A program made the translations under genes and the position numbers. A DNA stretch of 64,000 bases from Desulfobacula sp. (GTDB lineage Bacteria; Desulfobacterota; Desulfobacteria; Desulfobacterales; Desulfobacteraceae): the NCBI RefSeq assembly GCF_030145145.1, contig NZ_JAQYWD010000026.1, forward strand, positions 1 through 64,000, read 5' to 3'. Below the pieces are notes generated by a model. It was not told the origin of the DNA. It saw only the letters and a list, made by a program, of their open reading frames with translations, and searched no databases. Every line of letters starts with the position of its first letter. Within the stretch, counting starts at the first letter, position 1. Below are positions 1 to 11,960 of this stretch, piece after piece.

Positions 1-212
1 GAGATCACAAGTTTGCCGTTACTGAATTTTTTTACATCTGCAGCAAATCCCTTTAACAGCTCAAACGAAAGATCGCCATGGGGATACCCGGATTGAAGTT
101 TCCATCGGTATACTTTGTCCCCGGCAAGTGAAGAACCAATCGTAAACACACTACAAACGAGTAAAACCATTGAAATGAGTGCCAATTTCTTTAAAATTGT
201 TTTTCCTGTCAT
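1..212 (-). CDS. TRAP transporter solute-binding protein, DctP-like (partial)
   Basis: This is the 5' end of a minus-strand gene that runs off the left edge; about 70 residues are visible. It opens with an ATG at 210-212, preceded by a GGAG ribosome site around 219-222. The N-terminus is a signal peptide (basic MTGKTILKK, a hydrophobic core, then a SLAG-type cleavage region). The mature start, DKVYRWKLQTGYPHGD, resembles DctP-type periplasmic binding proteins of TRAP transporters, which capture organic acids or sulfonates in the periplasm. It lies downstream of the aminotransferase/AOR/Ald genes on the same strand, so it may bring in their substrate. The family call rests on a short N-terminus and is moderate. 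Confidence 0.6.
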   Translation of the reverse strand, partial: MTGKTILKKLALISMVLLVCSVFTIGSSLAGDKVYRWKLQSGYPHGDLSFELLKGFAADVKKFSNGKLVI

Positions 213-291
213 TTTTTTCTCCTTACGGTGTTAAATTAATTAAACCTTGATGCGGTATTCATTTTATTATTTCAAACCGATGGTTATCCGG

Positions 292-537
292 TTACCCTCC
301 ATAAACCGGTGAAAAAAGACCAATGGTCATTCCATCTTTAAGACGGGTGTTTCGTTGAATCGCCTGGTTTTCATGGCTGATAAGGCCGACGTGGGACGGC
401 GGCAGCTGCAAGCGCTTCAACAGGTCTTCCGGGGTGGCATCATCCGGCAGATGGACAATCAATCCCTTTTTATGCTCGTAATCCGGCACTTTTAAACTTA
501 ATGTGCCAAACAGCCGGATGGTCACCCGTATGGTCAT
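292..537 (-). CDS. MoaD/ThiS-family sulfur carrier protein
   Basis: An 81-residue beta-grasp protein ending in the diglycine tail (SPVYGG) that is activated and thiocarboxylated in MoaD/ThiS/SAMP proteins. A MoaD-type carrier donates sulfur for the dithiolene of molybdopterin or tungstopterin. The gene starts one base after the aminotransferase stop and lies in the same unit as an AOR, whose tungsten-bispterin cofactor needs such a carrier. AOR-linked MoaD paralogues are common, so a cofactor role is a reasonable inference. No E1-like activating enzyme is seen nearby. Confidence 0.8.
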   Translation of the reverse strand: MTIRVTIRLFGTLSLKVPDYEHKKGLIVHLPDDATPEDLLKRLQLPPSHVGLISHENQAIQRNTRLKDGMTIGLFSPVYGG

Positions 538-1959
538 TTATGACCCCATGGTCCAATTAAGACTGTATCTAGCCATATCCGCTGTTTCGAGCACATCTGC
601 TATAATATCAATGCTTTTGTCAACCAGATCTTTGGAGATCATCAGGGGGGGGACCATACGCAATATATTATCAAACCGGCCGCATGGCAGGACATAAACC
701 CCTTTATCTCTCAAGTGCCACACGATTCGAACCACTTCGGCCATGGAAAGGGGTTGTTTGGTCGTTTTATTACACACCAGTTCTATAGCAATTCCCCAGC
801 CCATACCCCTCACATCACCAATTACCTCTCTTTCTTTGGCCAACTCTTTTAAACGGCCCTTGGCATAGGCCCCCATTTCTTTGGATCTGTCCAGCAACCC
901 ATCCTGAATTAATTCCAGATTTTTGCAGGCAACCGCACAGGACATGGAGTTCCCCGCCGCAGTAAGCACATGACTGAAGGGTTCCAGGTCCTTCACCAGA
1001 TCAGCCCGGCACAGTACTGCACTGAACGGTAGATCTCCTCCCAGGGCTTTTCCCATGGTAATGATGTCCGGTTCAACACCAAAATTTTCTACGGCAAACA
1101 GGGTTCCGGTGCGGCCCATTCCCATCTGGACTTCGTCATCGATGATAAGGATTCCCAGGCGGTTGAACAAATTATACATATACTCCATCCAACCCGGCGG
1201 CGGCGGGACATACCCGCCTTCCCCCTGCATGGGCTCAAGGATGACGGCAGCAACATCACCCACATCAATCCCACCATAGGGATCGGTTAATTGAAATTCC
1301 ACATACTTGGCACACTGAAGATCGCACTCAGGATGGGTGAGATCATAGGGGCAGCGATAACAATAGGGGTAAGGCCCCAAGCGCTCAACAAACGGCATAA
1401 ACGGCCGGTACAGGCTGCGAAAGGTGGGAGAAGTGGTTAATGTAAGCGTCGTACCAATGGAGCCATGGTAGGCACCTTGAAACCCCAATATGATTGACTT
1501 GCCGGTGGAAGCCCGGGCAAATTTAATGGCAATTTCATTGGCAGAACTGCCGCTCAATCCATATGCCATTCTTACATTGTTCTTAAGATTTCCCGGTGCT
1601 GCCTCGGCGAGCATTGCACCCAGTCTTTGACGGTTTTTACAGGTACCGTCGGGCGTATGCATCAACCGCCCGCATTCGTTTTTAATCACCTCAACAATTT
1701 CCGGATGAGAATGACCCACATTGTTTACCGCCACACCCGATGACAGATCAATAAATACATTGCCGTCCGGGTCTTTAAACGTTGCGCCAGATGCTTCTTC
1801 CCATGCAATGGGAATGCCGATGGGCGCAATTCTTGTAGGGGTTTCATTGCTCAGTTCTTTTTCCAGCAGCGCCCTTGTCTGGGGACCGGGTATCGTTTTT
1901 GTCACAATTTTTGGTGCATCCGGGAAGGACAATTTTTCATAATATTCTTCAGAAGCCAT
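538..1959 (-). CDS. Class III PLP-dependent aminotransferase (GABA/taurine-type)
   Basis: A 473-residue fold-type I aminotransferase. The PLP-binding lysine lies in the MGKALGGDLPFSAV segment near residue 300, the IIDDEVQMGMGRTG segment carries the cofactor-binding Asp, and EPMQGEGG is the usual class III signature. An unusual cysteine-rich insertion near residues 200-220 (YCYRCPYDLTHPECDLQCAKY) resembles one I associate with archaeal GABA/ornithine-type enzymes. Such enzymes move an omega- or alpha-amino group to 2-oxoglutarate or pyruvate and leave an aldehyde or oxo-acid. The neighbours AOR (aldehyde oxidation) and alanine dehydrogenase (regenerates pyruvate from alanine) suggest a pyruvate-dependent transaminase. 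The substrate cannot be read from sequence. Confidence 0.85.
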   Translation of the reverse strand: MASEEYYEKLSFPDAPKIVTKTIPGPQTRALLEKELSNETPTRIAPIGIPIAWEEASGATFKDPDGNVFIDLSSGVAVNNVGHSHPEIVEVIKNECGRLMHTPDGTCKNRQRLGAMLAEAAPGNLKNNVRMAYGLSGSSANEIAIKFARASTGKSIILGFQGAYHGSIGTTLTLTTSPTFRSLYRPFMPFVERLGPYPYCYRCPYDLTHPECDLQCAKYVEFQLTDPYGGIDVGDVAAVILEPMQGEGGYVPPPPGWMEYMYNLFNRLGILIIDDEVQMGMGRTGTLFAVENFGVEPDIITMGKALGGDLPFSAVLCRADLVKDLEPFSHVLTAAGNSMSCAVACKNLELIQDGLLDRSKEMGAYAKGRLKELAKEREVIGDVRGMGWGIAIELVCNKTTKQPLSMAEVVRIVWHLRDKGVYVLPCGRFDNILRMVPPLMISKDLVDKSIDIIADVLETADMARYSLNWTMGS

Positions 1960-1994
1960 TCAGTTTCTCCTTATTTCAAATTTATACGGTTACT

Positions 1995-3704
1995 TTAGAA
2001 AGCATTTACACGATCAAGATCTTCATCCGATACATCAAAAACATTTCCTGAAGGCAGCAATGGCTCGTCCTTGAAAAATTGGGGTAGTCGATCATCTTCT
2101 TTTGTAAAACCGGCATTGGTATTAAATTCTCTTTCCGCTTTTAACGTGGCAATCCCTAATTGTTTAATATAATCTCGATCAAGGGTTTCACCATAAAGGG
2201 CGGCAACGCCCTGCACAATATGGCCCTGAAGATCTGCAAAATCAAGTGCAGGTAAAGAGGCGAACAAACAAATGCCAAGACTGTCTATGGCTGCATGATA
2301 AATTTGCAGGAAAGATGACATTTCCGCCTGGCCCTTGGGTGAGGCGGGGTCATACTGCGACAAGGGATTGGGGATGGCATTTCCAACGGTATGATCCGCA
2401 CCCATTGCGGATGTGGCATAGCTGGTACCGGTCCCTTTAAGGCCTCTTGGGTCATATGCGGCAAGGCTTTGTCCCTTTACATGGGGAATCCTTTTTGATC
2501 CCAGTCGTTCACCGGTGACTTTGCATCCGTTTCCAATAAGCAGGCCATTGTCTGTGCCTTCTCTGATTTCACTGACCAGTGCTAAAGCGCCGGTTGCATC
2601 CCCCATTTTCAATATATCTGCTTCCATGGCAAGGGCAATGGCAGCACCGACATCCATGGTATCAACACCAATGTCATTACAGGCCCAATTAATTTTAGCG
2701 ATCATATCAATGTCATCAATCATGCAATTGGATCCGGTCAGAACAATGGTTTCATACTCAAGCCCGGAAACAATCACCTCGCCCTTTTCATCGGTAAAGA
2801 CGTTTGAACATCCGATCACACATCCGGTCATGCATTTATGGCCGGGAACGGAATTCGGCCGTTTTGACATTAATTCAGCCATATGCTCACCCGAGATCTG
2901 ATGGGCTTTGTCAAATTGACCAACGGAATAATTACGGGTCGGAAGGCATCCCATGCCATTGATCATGTTGACAAGAATCGGAGTCCCTAATGCATTCAAG
3001 CCTTCAATCATTGGATAGGCAAGTACCCCTTTGGTAAATTTTGAGGCTGCGGCTTTGAACAGGGGTTTGTCCTTTATTTCAACCCCTTTAGCACCTTTGC
3101 TGTCGATGACCAGTGCTTTTACATTTTTAGACCCCATCACTGCACCCAGTCCTCCCCTTGCAGCCATCCTGGGATAAAAATCAGGTGATGTCACTGAAAC
3201 GGAGGCCGCTTTTAATTGACGTTCCCCTGCAGGTCCAATGGAGACAATAGATACCTTGTCACCATGCGCTTTTTTTAAATCTTCAATCACCTGATAATTG
3301 CCCAATCCCTTTATCGGGCCTGCATCAACAAACGACACGCCGTCAGCATCAATTTTTAAGGTAGTTAACCCCGTTGCCCGCCCCTCAAGAACAACGGCTT
3401 GAATCCCCAATTTAGCCAGGTTGGATGCGGCATTTCCACCGGCATTGGCCTCTTTGATACCGCCGGTTAAAGGGCTCTTGGATCCCACGGATAATCTACT
3501 GCTGTTGGCAAAGCCGGTCCCGGCAAGAATTCCGGCCGCAAAAATCAATTTGTTCTTTGGATCTAACGCATCAACGTCGGGAGGTACTTCCCGGTTGATA
3601 ATAGATGAGCTCAATGCTCTGCCGCCCAGTCGGGCATATTCCGGGGATAATTCCTCAAAAAGAAAATGTTGTTTCTCCACATCAATCCTAAGTAATTTTA
3701 ACAC
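1995..3704 (-). CDS. Tungsten-containing aldehyde:ferredoxin oxidoreductase
   Basis: A 569-residue AOR-family protein, slightly shorter than the typical ~600. It should oxidise an aldehyde to the acid and reduce ferredoxin, using a tungsten-bispterin centre and one 4Fe-4S cluster. The N-terminal AOR domain shows GGRALSSSI and RLSVGSKSPLTGG. Candidate cluster ligands are C291, C295 and C299, plus C479 in a DSLGIC motif (the DxxGxC signature). The first spacing is C-x3-C rather than the usual C-x2-C. The gene sits between the aminotransferase and alanine dehydrogenase, with a MoaD-like gene in the same run, so its likely substrate is the aldehyde made by that aminotransferase. Confidence 0.88.
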   Translation of the reverse strand: MLKLLRIDVEKQHFLFEELSPEYARLGGRALSSSIINREVPPDVDALDPKNKLIFAAGILAGTGFANSSRLSVGSKSPLTGGIKEANAGGNAASNLAKLGIQAVVLEGRATGLTTLKIDADGVSFVDAGPIKGLGNYQVIEDLKKAHGDKVSIVSIGPAGERQLKAASVSVTSPDFYPRMAARGGLGAVMGSKNVKALVIDSKGAKGVEIKDKPLFKAAASKFTKGVLAYPMIEGLNALGTPILVNMINGMGCLPTRNYSVGQFDKAHQISGEHMAELMSKRPNSVPGHKCMTGCVIGCSNVFTDEKGEVIVSGLEYETIVLTGSNCMIDDIDMIAKINWACNDIGVDTMDVGAAIALAMEADILKMGDATGALALVSEIREGTDNGLLIGNGCKVTGERLGSKRIPHVKGQSLAAYDPRGLKGTGTSYATSAMGADHTVGNAIPNPLSQYDPASPKGQAEMSSFLQIYHAAIDSLGICLFASLPALDFADLQGHIVQGVAALYGETLDRDYIKQLGIATLKAEREFNTNAGFTKEDDRLPQFFKDEPLLPSGNVFDVSDEDLDRVNAF

Positions 3705-3799
3705 AATGACCCTCCTAAATATGGTTTAAAATCTGGCAAATTAATGATCTCCCGCCCCATCATCCTTTTGGGGGAATCACTAAACGGTAACGAAAAATA

Positions 3800-4906
3800 T
3801 TAAAAATCAACAGGCGAATATTCATACCCGGTTGCCTCGGCAACCGGTTTGTAAACAAGCTTGCCATTCTGGATATTCAATCCTTTTTTCAGGGACAAAT
3901 CTTCCTGCATGGCTCGTTTCCAGCCCTTGTTGGCAATGGCAACCGCATAGGGAAGGGTGGCGTTTGTCAGGGCCAGGGTTGATGTTTTCGCCACGGCACC
4001 CGGCATGTTTGCCACACAATAATGAATGACGCCGTCAATGGTATAAACAGGATCAGAATGGGTGGTTGCTTTTGAGGTTTCAAAACACCCGCCCTGGTCA
4101 ATGGCTACATCCACTAAAACGGCCCCTTTTTTCATGGTCTTCAGGTCTTCTTTTGTCACCAGCCGGGGGGCCTTTGTCCCGGCAACAAGAACAGCACCCA
4201 CCACCACATCCGCCTCTTTGATCAGTTTCCGGATGGCCGCAGGGCTTGACATCATGGCAATGCAGTTTGCCGGCATAATGTCACTGAGATATCGCAGTCG
4301 ATCCAGATTCATATCCAGCAGATAGACTTTTGCGCCTAATCCGCAGGCCATTTTAGCGGCATTGGTGCCGACAACACCACCGCCGATGACCACCACCGTT
4401 CCAGGTTCTACACCGGGGACACCCCCTAAAAGGACCCCGTTTCCTCCCTGGGCCATTTCAAGATATTTAGCCCCCTGCTGAATGGCCATCCTGCCGGCCA
4501 CTTCACTCATGGGGGTCAGCAGGGGAAGAGACCTGTCCTGTTTTTCAATGGTTTCATAGGCAATGCACACCGACTTGCTTTTCATCAGGGCCCCGGTCAA
4601 CTCTTTTGCCGCAGCCAGGTGAAGATAGGTGAAGACAATTTGATTTTCTCTTATCAGATGGTATTCAGCGGGCAGTGGCTCTTTGACATGCATGACCATT
4701 TCAGCGGTTTCAAAAATCTGTTCCGGGGTGTTGACAATGGTTGCCCCGGCAGCAATGAACCTGGCATCCTCAAACCCACTGCCAATGCCTGCATCTTTTT
4801 CAACCAGTATGTCATGTCCGTTCCGTACCATGACCTCAACGCCGGAAGGCGTCATGGAAACGCGATTTTCAGCGGATTTGATTTCTTTTAATATACCGAC
4901 TTTCAT
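3800..4906 (-). CDS. ald: Alanine dehydrogenase
   Basis: A 368-residue NAD-dependent alanine dehydrogenase catalysing L-alanine + NAD = pyruvate + ammonia + NADH. The N-terminus [20 protein letters not shown] is typical, the Rossmann motif [20 protein letters not shown] is intact, and the length matches the family. I chose the ATG at 4904-4906 because a strong AAGGAG site lies just upstream; a start 23 codons earlier would add a non-homologous tail. Placed beside a class III aminotransferase, it would recycle alanine to pyruvate, the arrangement known from taurine:pyruvate transaminase pathways. Confidence 0.93.
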   Translation of the reverse strand: MKVGILKEIKSAENRVSMTPSGVEVMVRNGHDILVEKDAGIGSGFEDARFIAAGATIVNTPEQIFETAEMVMHVKEPLPAEYHLIRENQIVFTYLHLAAAKELTGALMKSKSVCIAYETIEKQDRSLPLLTPMSEVAGRMAIQQGAKYLEMAQGGNGVLLGGVPGVEPGTVVVIGGGVVGTNAAKMACGLGAKVYLLDMNLDRLRYLSDIMPANCIAMMSSPAAIRKLIKEADVVVGAVLVAGTKAPRLVTKEDLKTMKKGAVLVDVAIDQGGCFETSKATTHSDPVYTIDGVIHYCVANMPGAVAKTSTLALTNATLPYAVAIANKGWKRAMQEDLSLKKGLNIQNGKLVYKPVAEATGYEYSPVDF

Positions 4907-5326
4907 TTTCCTTCTCCTTTGTTCATATAGAATGAATTTTTGAACACAATGGATTGTATGTTTGTCTGAATTCAAAGCAACAATCGTGCCCGACCAGCAA
5001 GATTTCAGCTAAATGATTTTATTTCAGGTGGTTATGTGATATATGGCAACGGAAATGAATCCATGGAGGGCGTTGCGATTCGGGTCATAAATGTCCCAGG
5101 ATGGTAATCTGCCTGTGCAGGGAATGATGGGGAAGGTGTTTCGGGGATTGGGTCAAAAAAGACCCATAATGGGTTCATGTTAACTCAATTGGGTTTATTT
5201 TCCAGTCCGAATATTGGGGGGGTAAAGGAGAGGCCTGGCCTCTGGTGGAAAAAAAATGGGGTTTGCTTTTAAAAAAGCAAACCCCAAAGCGTTGTCTATC
5301 TAAAAACAATTACAAAAAAAGTGTCA
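4907..5326. other. Intergenic region, no gene found
   Basis: About 420 bases between ald and the porin gene, both on the minus strand. The only structure I can support is the terminator at 5248-5287. A small GGGTC/GACCC hairpin lies near 5144-5160. No tRNA or convincing small ORF is visible. The ald promoter is presumably at the right side of this stretch, but no clear -35/-10 pair stands out. Confidence 0.5.
5248..5287 (-). terminator. Rho-independent terminator of the porin gene
   Basis: A perfect 13-bp inverted repeat (5258-5270 pairing with 5273-5285). Read on the minus strand it is followed by a run of T from 5257 down to 5250. It lies 40 bases past the porin stop and is well placed to end that transcript. 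Confidence 0.85.
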
Positions 5327-6682
5327 TTAGAAAGTCACACCCAGTCTTACGACCAGTTGAAGAGCAGCATCATCTGTCATGCCCATTGCTGTAAGTTGAG
5401 CGTCTGTGGCATCGTAATCGGGGGCAATGTACATCATACCAGCGGAAAGCGTTACTGCAGGCATCCAGGCATAGTCAACATTGGCGATGGCACCAAAAGC
5501 ACTGTCAAGACCAGGATTAACAAGAGTAACGGGAACATCATCAGAGGGTTCAGCATACATGAGTTTTCCATAGAAGGTAAGGGATTCGGTTGCAGCAAAA
5601 GACGCATCCAGAATAAGTCCCAATACACCTGCGCCGGATTGGGCAATATCAAACAAGGAGGTCGGGGTATTTGTGGCCGGCATTAATCTAACACCGTTGT
5701 CATAACCCAGGGCACCGGCATAATCAAAGGGGTTGAAACCGGTATCATCAACGATAACAGTAGCCTGTGCGGTGGTGGCATTGGCGACATCATCGGCCCA
5801 GATAACCATTGCACCGGCTTTGAATTGTTCGGTAAAAGCAGTTCTGGCGAAGGCCATGAGCTGGGTTCCTTCGAAGTCAATTTGGGCGGCACCGTTTAAG
5901 CCATTGTCGCCATCAAAAAGCGCGATTTCAGCGCCCAGGCTTACATCCCCGAAAGCGCCGGTAACAGTTCCGGAATACCCACTGAGTGTGGCAGCGTCAG
6001 CACCGAAAACGGTAGCATTTGCAGCATCATTAATCATGGTCACATAGGTTAAAGCAGCCGTAAACGTATCTGCTGCATAACCGAGCTGGAGGCCATAAAT
6101 ATCTGTATCGTCGTTTACACTGTTGTCAGTGATTGCATTGCCAGCCGCTGCACCAGGAACCGTTCCAATAACAGCACCAGCAGCGTTCGTTACATTGACA
6201 GTACCGGCCAATCCACCTTCAGATTCTTTTGACCAAAGGGCTTTAACGTTAAACGGCGCAAAATCAAGGTCGGCATGGATGCCCTGGAACTGATCACTCC
6301 AGAGAAGACCCTGGCCCCAGCCATTGGCCTGCTGACCAACGGTCAGTGTAAGGGGGCCTTGTTTGATTGTGACAAACGCCCGGTCTATCATGAGGGTATC
6401 AGTACCCTGCTCAGGTCTGTAACCGTCACCCCATGTCATCTCTGCAAAGTCACCGCGAAGTTGTACCGCTACATTGTCATTAACGCCCCAGTTAAAAGCA
6501 ACCCTCATTCTCTGGTCTACCCATGTTTCATTGGGTGGGTCCAAGCCGACGCCTTTAAACCCTAGATCATTACTGGTTCCAACAGCACGGTAAGAACCGC
6601 CAATGTCCAGATCTGCCATGGCAGGCACGGCAGCAAACGATGCAATCATGGCAATGGCCAGGATCAATGCTAATTTTTTCAT
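5327..6682 (-). CDS. Outer-membrane porin (beta-barrel)
   Basis: A 451-residue exported protein with a clear Sec signal peptide (MKKLALILAIAMIASFAAVPAMA). Alternating hydrophobic/polar segments follow, ending in LQLVVRLGVTF; the terminal Phe is the BAM-recognition signature of outer-membrane barrels. The gene has its own terminator and a long AT-rich leader, which fits an abundant general porin. It is alanine- and aspartate-rich and low in cysteine. The specific substrate is unknown. Start is the ATG at 6680-6682, preceded by an AAGGAAAAAAAG site. Confidence 0.8.
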   Translation of the reverse strand: MKKLALILAIAMIASFAAVPAMADLDIGGSYRAVGTSNDLGFKGVGLDPPNETWVDQRMRVAFNWGVNDNVAVQLRGDFAEMTWGDGYRPEQGTDTLMIDRAFVTIKQGPLTLTVGQQANGWGQGLLWSDQFQGIHADLDFAPFNVKALWSKESEGGLAGTVNVTNAAGAVIGTVPGAAAGNAITDNSVNDDTDIYGLQLGYAADTFTAALTYVTMINDAANATVFGADAATLSGYSGTVTGAFGDVSLGAEIALFDGDNGLNGAAQIDFEGTQLMAFARTAFTEQFKAGAMVIWADDVANATTAQATVIVDDTGFNPFDYAGALGYDNGVRLMPATNTPTSLFDIAQSGAGVLGLILDASFAATESLTFYGKLMYAEPSDDVPVTLVNPGLDSAFGAIANVDYAWMPAVTLSAGMMYIAPDYDATDAQLTAMGMTDDAALQLVVRLGVTF

Positions 6683-6714
6683 CTTTTTTTCCTTTTAAAA
6701 AAAAGTTAAGTGAA

Positions 6715-6751
6715 TTTTTTTATTGTACTCCTTTTAAATACAATAAAAAAA
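6715..6751. repeat. AT-rich inverted repeat upstream of the porin gene
   Basis: A 13-bp perfect inverted repeat (6715-6727 with 6739-6751) and an 11-base loop lie 33 bases upstream of the porin start. On the porin strand it ends in A rather than T, so it does not read as a terminator. It could be an operator or a 5'-UTR stem. Confidence 0.45.
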
Positions 6752-6917
6752 AGTTTAATTGTGCCTAATCTTTCAAAAACGGTACGAGCCTTGATTTCCA
6801 GGCATCCCTCCTTTCTTTTGAGATTAATGCTTTGCATGATAAATCATAAACCCGGGCAATAGTCAATGGAAAAATGTTGTTTTTGTGTGTTTGAGTAAAA
6901 AAAACTGAAAAAACAGG

Positions 6918-7571
6918 TTACCAGATTTTCCACCAGGGTTTTGCCTCTTCATCCATGGCGGGCAGGGGCATCATCCGTTCGGGATTGATCCGTCTTAATT
7001 GTTCCTGGGTGATAATGTGTTCCCGCTCAAATTTTTCATAGGACAGGGTTGTTCGATCAAAAACCTTTTTATTGATTTTAGCCGACATGATATCTACTTC
7101 AGGGATTACCCGGTCAATGGTTTTCGACTGCCCGTAAAAGGTCATGTAAGATTTGTCGGTCAAGTCATAGACCCGGGTGTCAATACTATAGGCACCGGAA
7201 AATTCCGTGATAATACCCGTGATAACATAATCAGCCCCTGTTTTTTCCCCCACTGCCATGACCCGGCGGACTTGACCGGTTTGCTGAAGGTCGGAAAGCG
7301 TTTCATCCACCCGGCTTTTTTGAACCATCTCCACGTGGCCTTTCCAGGACAGCCTGGAGTGGAGCATGGTCAACACCCCGGATGTGATATAGGAGATATC
7401 AGTCTGTGAATTGGTTTCAAAGGGGATAACCGCAAGGGTTTTAATGTTTTTTGTGTCGGCATGGCCGGCTCCCAAAGGAAGAACAATGAAAAGGGGTAAC
7501 CATAAAAAGCCCTGTTTGATTGAACGGGTCAATTGTATTAAACGGATCAAAGGGGTCACAATACGCTCCAT
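6918..7571 (-). CDS. TolB/CsgG-like periplasmic protein of unknown role
   Basis: 217 residues with an N-terminal hydrophobic segment (GFLWLPLFIVLPLGAGHA) acting as a signal or anchor. A domain follows that begins KTLAVIPFETNSQ and contains TGADYVITGIITEFSGAYSIDTRVYDL. This pattern of an AVIPF start, then GADYVITG, is typical of the TolB N-terminal / CsgG-like / FlgO-like fold, which occurs in envelope proteins. The C-terminus is a polar tail ending PWWKIW. The gene starts one base after the gatB stop and is probably co-transcribed with it. No lipobox cysteine is visible. The exact function is unknown. Confidence 0.6.
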   Translation of the reverse strand: MERIVTPLIRLIQLTRSIKQGFLWLPLFIVLPLGAGHADTKNIKTLAVIPFETNSQTDISYITSGVLTMLHSRLSWKGHVEMVQKSRVDETLSDLQQTGQVRRVMAVGEKTGADYVITGIITEFSGAYSIDTRVYDLTDKSYMTFYGQSKTIDRVIPEVDIMSAKINKKVFDRTTLSYEKFEREHIITQEQLRRINPERMMPLPAMDEEAKPWWKIW

Positions 7572-7572
7572 G

Positions 7573-9000
7573 TTACAGGTTGGTTTTCAATAATTGGGTG
7601 ATGATGGCCGGGTCTGCTTTGCCCCGGGTTTTTTTCATGATCTGTCCCATGAAAAAGCTGAACAATTTGGTTTTACCCTCCCTGTAGGCCGTCACTTCCG
7701 CTGGGTTATCCCGGATGACCGACTGGACAAGGGTGTCCAGTTGGGAGTGGTCCGACACCTGTTCAAGCCCTTTTTCCCGTACAATGCGGTCTGGGGATTT
7801 TGAGGATACTACCATTTCTTCAAATACGGTTTTCCCGGCAGCAACAGTGATGGCTCCCTGTTCCATAAGCAACAGCAATTTTGAAAAATCCCCTGCAGTG
7901 ACCGGGGAGTCGGTGATGCTGATCCCCTTTGTGTTGAGCAGACCCAGCAGGGTGGTCAGAATCCAGTTGGCAGCCCGTTTTTTGTCCTGGACTAACCGGG
8001 CGGTTTCTTCGAAAAAATCCGCCAGTGCGATGGAGGAAGTCAACACGATGGCATCAGGGGTTGCCAGGTCATAGTCACGGATGAATCGGGACTGTTTTTC
8101 CTCGGGCAGTTCCGGGATTTCTTTGGCAACTGCCTGGATCCATGCATCGTCAACAATGAGGGGGACCAGGTCCGGGTCTGGAAAATACCGGTAATCATGG
8201 GCTTCTTCTTTGCCCCGCATGGCACTTGTTTTGTTCCTGGAAGGGTCCCACAGCCGCGTTTCCTGGATGACCGGTTGTCCTGCTTCTAACACATAGGTCT
8301 GACGGTCAATTTCATAAGCAATGGCCTTTTCAACATGTTTAAAGGAGTTGAGGTTTTTCAGTTCGGTTCTGGTGCCGAATGCTGCCTGGCCTTTCGGCCG
8401 CAGGGAGATATTGGCATCACATCTGAAACTGCCCTCTTCCATGTTACCGTCACATACGTCAATATATTTTAAAATCCCATGCAATTTCCTCAAGTAGGCA
8501 CCGGCTTGTCCGGGTGTCCGGATGTCCGGTTCACTGACAATCTCGATCAGGGGAACCCCGGTCCGGTTCAGATCCACCATGCTTTTGGCCCTGGCCGGAT
8601 CATGGATGAGTTTTCCGGCATCCTCTTCCATGTGAATCCGGGTAATGCCGATTCTCTGAACGCCGGAGGGGTCTGTTTCAATATCAAGGTATCCATGTTC
8701 GGCAATGGGAAGGGCATATTGGGAAATCTGATATCCTTTGGGAAGATCCGGGTAAAAATAGTTTTTCCGGTCAAACCGACTTTCCCTGTTGATGTTGCAA
8801 TGGGTGGCAAGGGCGGCTTTGATGGCAAAGGAAACCACTTGTTTGTTCAGGACCGGCAACACACCGGGCATTCCCGTACAAACAGGGCAGGTATTGGCAT
8901 TGGGTGATTTCCCGAAGGCGGTGGAGCATCCACAGAAAATCTTTGTTTTTGTTTTCAATTGTGCATGGACTTCAAGACCGATGACAGGTTCAAACTGCAT
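7573..9000 (-). CDS. gatB: Asp/Glu-tRNA(Asn/Gln) amidotransferase subunit B
   Basis: 475 residues beginning [25 protein letters not shown], the GatB N-terminal signature, with zinc cysteines in FCGC and NTCPVC and a C-terminal YqeY-like tail ([13 protein letters not shown]). GatB is part of GatCAB, which converts mischarged Glu-tRNA(Gln) and/or Asp-tRNA(Asn) to the amidated form. gatC and gatA are not adjacent. A matching GltX is encoded at 13646-15049. Full length and intact. Confidence 0.97.
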   Translation of the reverse strand: MQFEPVIGLEVHAQLKTKTKIFCGCSTAFGKSPNANTCPVCTGMPGVLPVLNKQVVSFAIKAALATHCNINRESRFDRKNYFYPDLPKGYQISQYALPIAEHGYLDIETDPSGVQRIGITRIHMEEDAGKLIHDPARAKSMVDLNRTGVPLIEIVSEPDIRTPGQAGAYLRKLHGILKYIDVCDGNMEEGSFRCDANISLRPKGQAAFGTRTELKNLNSFKHVEKAIAYEIDRQTYVLEAGQPVIQETRLWDPSRNKTSAMRGKEEAHDYRYFPDPDLVPLIVDDAWIQAVAKEIPELPEEKQSRFIRDYDLATPDAIVLTSSIALADFFEETARLVQDKKRAANWILTTLLGLLNTKGISITDSPVTAGDFSKLLLLMEQGAITVAAGKTVFEEMVVSSKSPDRIVREKGLEQVSDHSQLDTLVQSVIRDNPAEVTAYREGKTKLFSFFMGQIMKKTRGKADPAIITQLLKTNL

Positions 9001-9171
9001 GAATAATTATTCCTCTTATGGGTTATCACTAATATCGTTTAACAATAACCTTCTTATATAACCTTGAAATTTCCATTAATCAATATAATTTTCATTGCAT
9101 AAAAACAGGGAAAACTATAAAAGAGATACCGAATGATGATGATTACCGTTGGAAACAAATAAAGGGGGCGT

Positions 9172-9362
9172 ATGCAGTTTTTCTTGTGTGTCATTGGCAT
9201 GGTCATGATTGTTGAGGGGGTGCCATACTTTGCCGTCCCCGGCAAAATGAAGGAAATGGTTCAAATGATCATTCGGCTGGAAGACACCCATCTGAGAAAA
9301 TTCGGGTTCGGTTTGATGCTGATAGGGCTTTGCCTTGTTTATATGGGTATGGAAAGCCTCTG

Positions 9363-9363
<1 letters not shown>
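9172..9363 (+). CDS. DUF2065 (YjeT-like) small membrane protein
   Basis: A 63-residue protein with two predicted membrane helices (MQFFLCVIGMVMIVEGVPYF and LMLIGLCLVYMG). The pattern matches the DUF2065/YjeT family of small inner-membrane proteins with no assigned activity. An AAAGGGGG ribosome site lies 6-13 bases upstream. Its TGA overlaps the queA ATG (TGATG at 9361-9365), indicating translational coupling. Confidence 0.75.
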
Positions 9364-11563
<2,200 letters not shown>

Positions 11564-11575
11564 GGAAATCAACCG

Positions 11576-11923
11576 ATGCACGAGATGGGGATTGCCGAAC
11601 AATTGGTTAACATCGCCCTGGATGCAATTCCTGAAGACATGGAACATCCAGTGGTTGAAATCGTAAATCTGAAAATCGGGCGGCTTGCATCTGTGGTCGA
11701 ACATAGCCTTACGTTTTGTTTTGAGATCATTACAAAAGATACGCCGCTGGAGAATGCCCGGCTTAAGATTGACGTTGTTCCGGTGACGGTTCGGTGTCAG
11801 TCCTGTGACAACACCTGGGAGGTGACAGGGCCGGTGTTCACATGTCCTTTCTGTAAAGAGGGGGATGTCCAAATGCTCACCGGAAGAGAAATAGAGATCA
11901 CCTCCCTGGAACTGGCAGAGTAA
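11576..11923 (+). CDS. hypA: Hydrogenase nickel incorporation protein HypA
   Basis: 115 residues starting MHEMGIAEQLV, with the N-terminal His2 nickel ligand, and two zinc CxxC pairs (CQSC and CPFC). HypA works with HypB to deliver nickel to [NiFe] hydrogenases. The following gene is hypB. No hydrogenase structural genes occur in the window. Confidence 0.95.
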   Translation: MHEMGIAEQLVNIALDAIPEDMEHPVVEIVNLKIGRLASVVEHSLTFCFEIITKDTPLENARLKIDVVPVTVRCQSCDNTWEVTGPVFTCPFCKEGDVQMLTGREIEITSLELAE

Positions 11924-11960
11924 GTAAAAACAGATCAATTTTAAAAAGCAGGCAAAAACC

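Noticed and set aside
6715-6751. Inverted repeat as terminator of the TolB-like gene
   Set aside because: On the gene strand it ends with A rather than T and lies 170 bases past the stop, in the porin leader.
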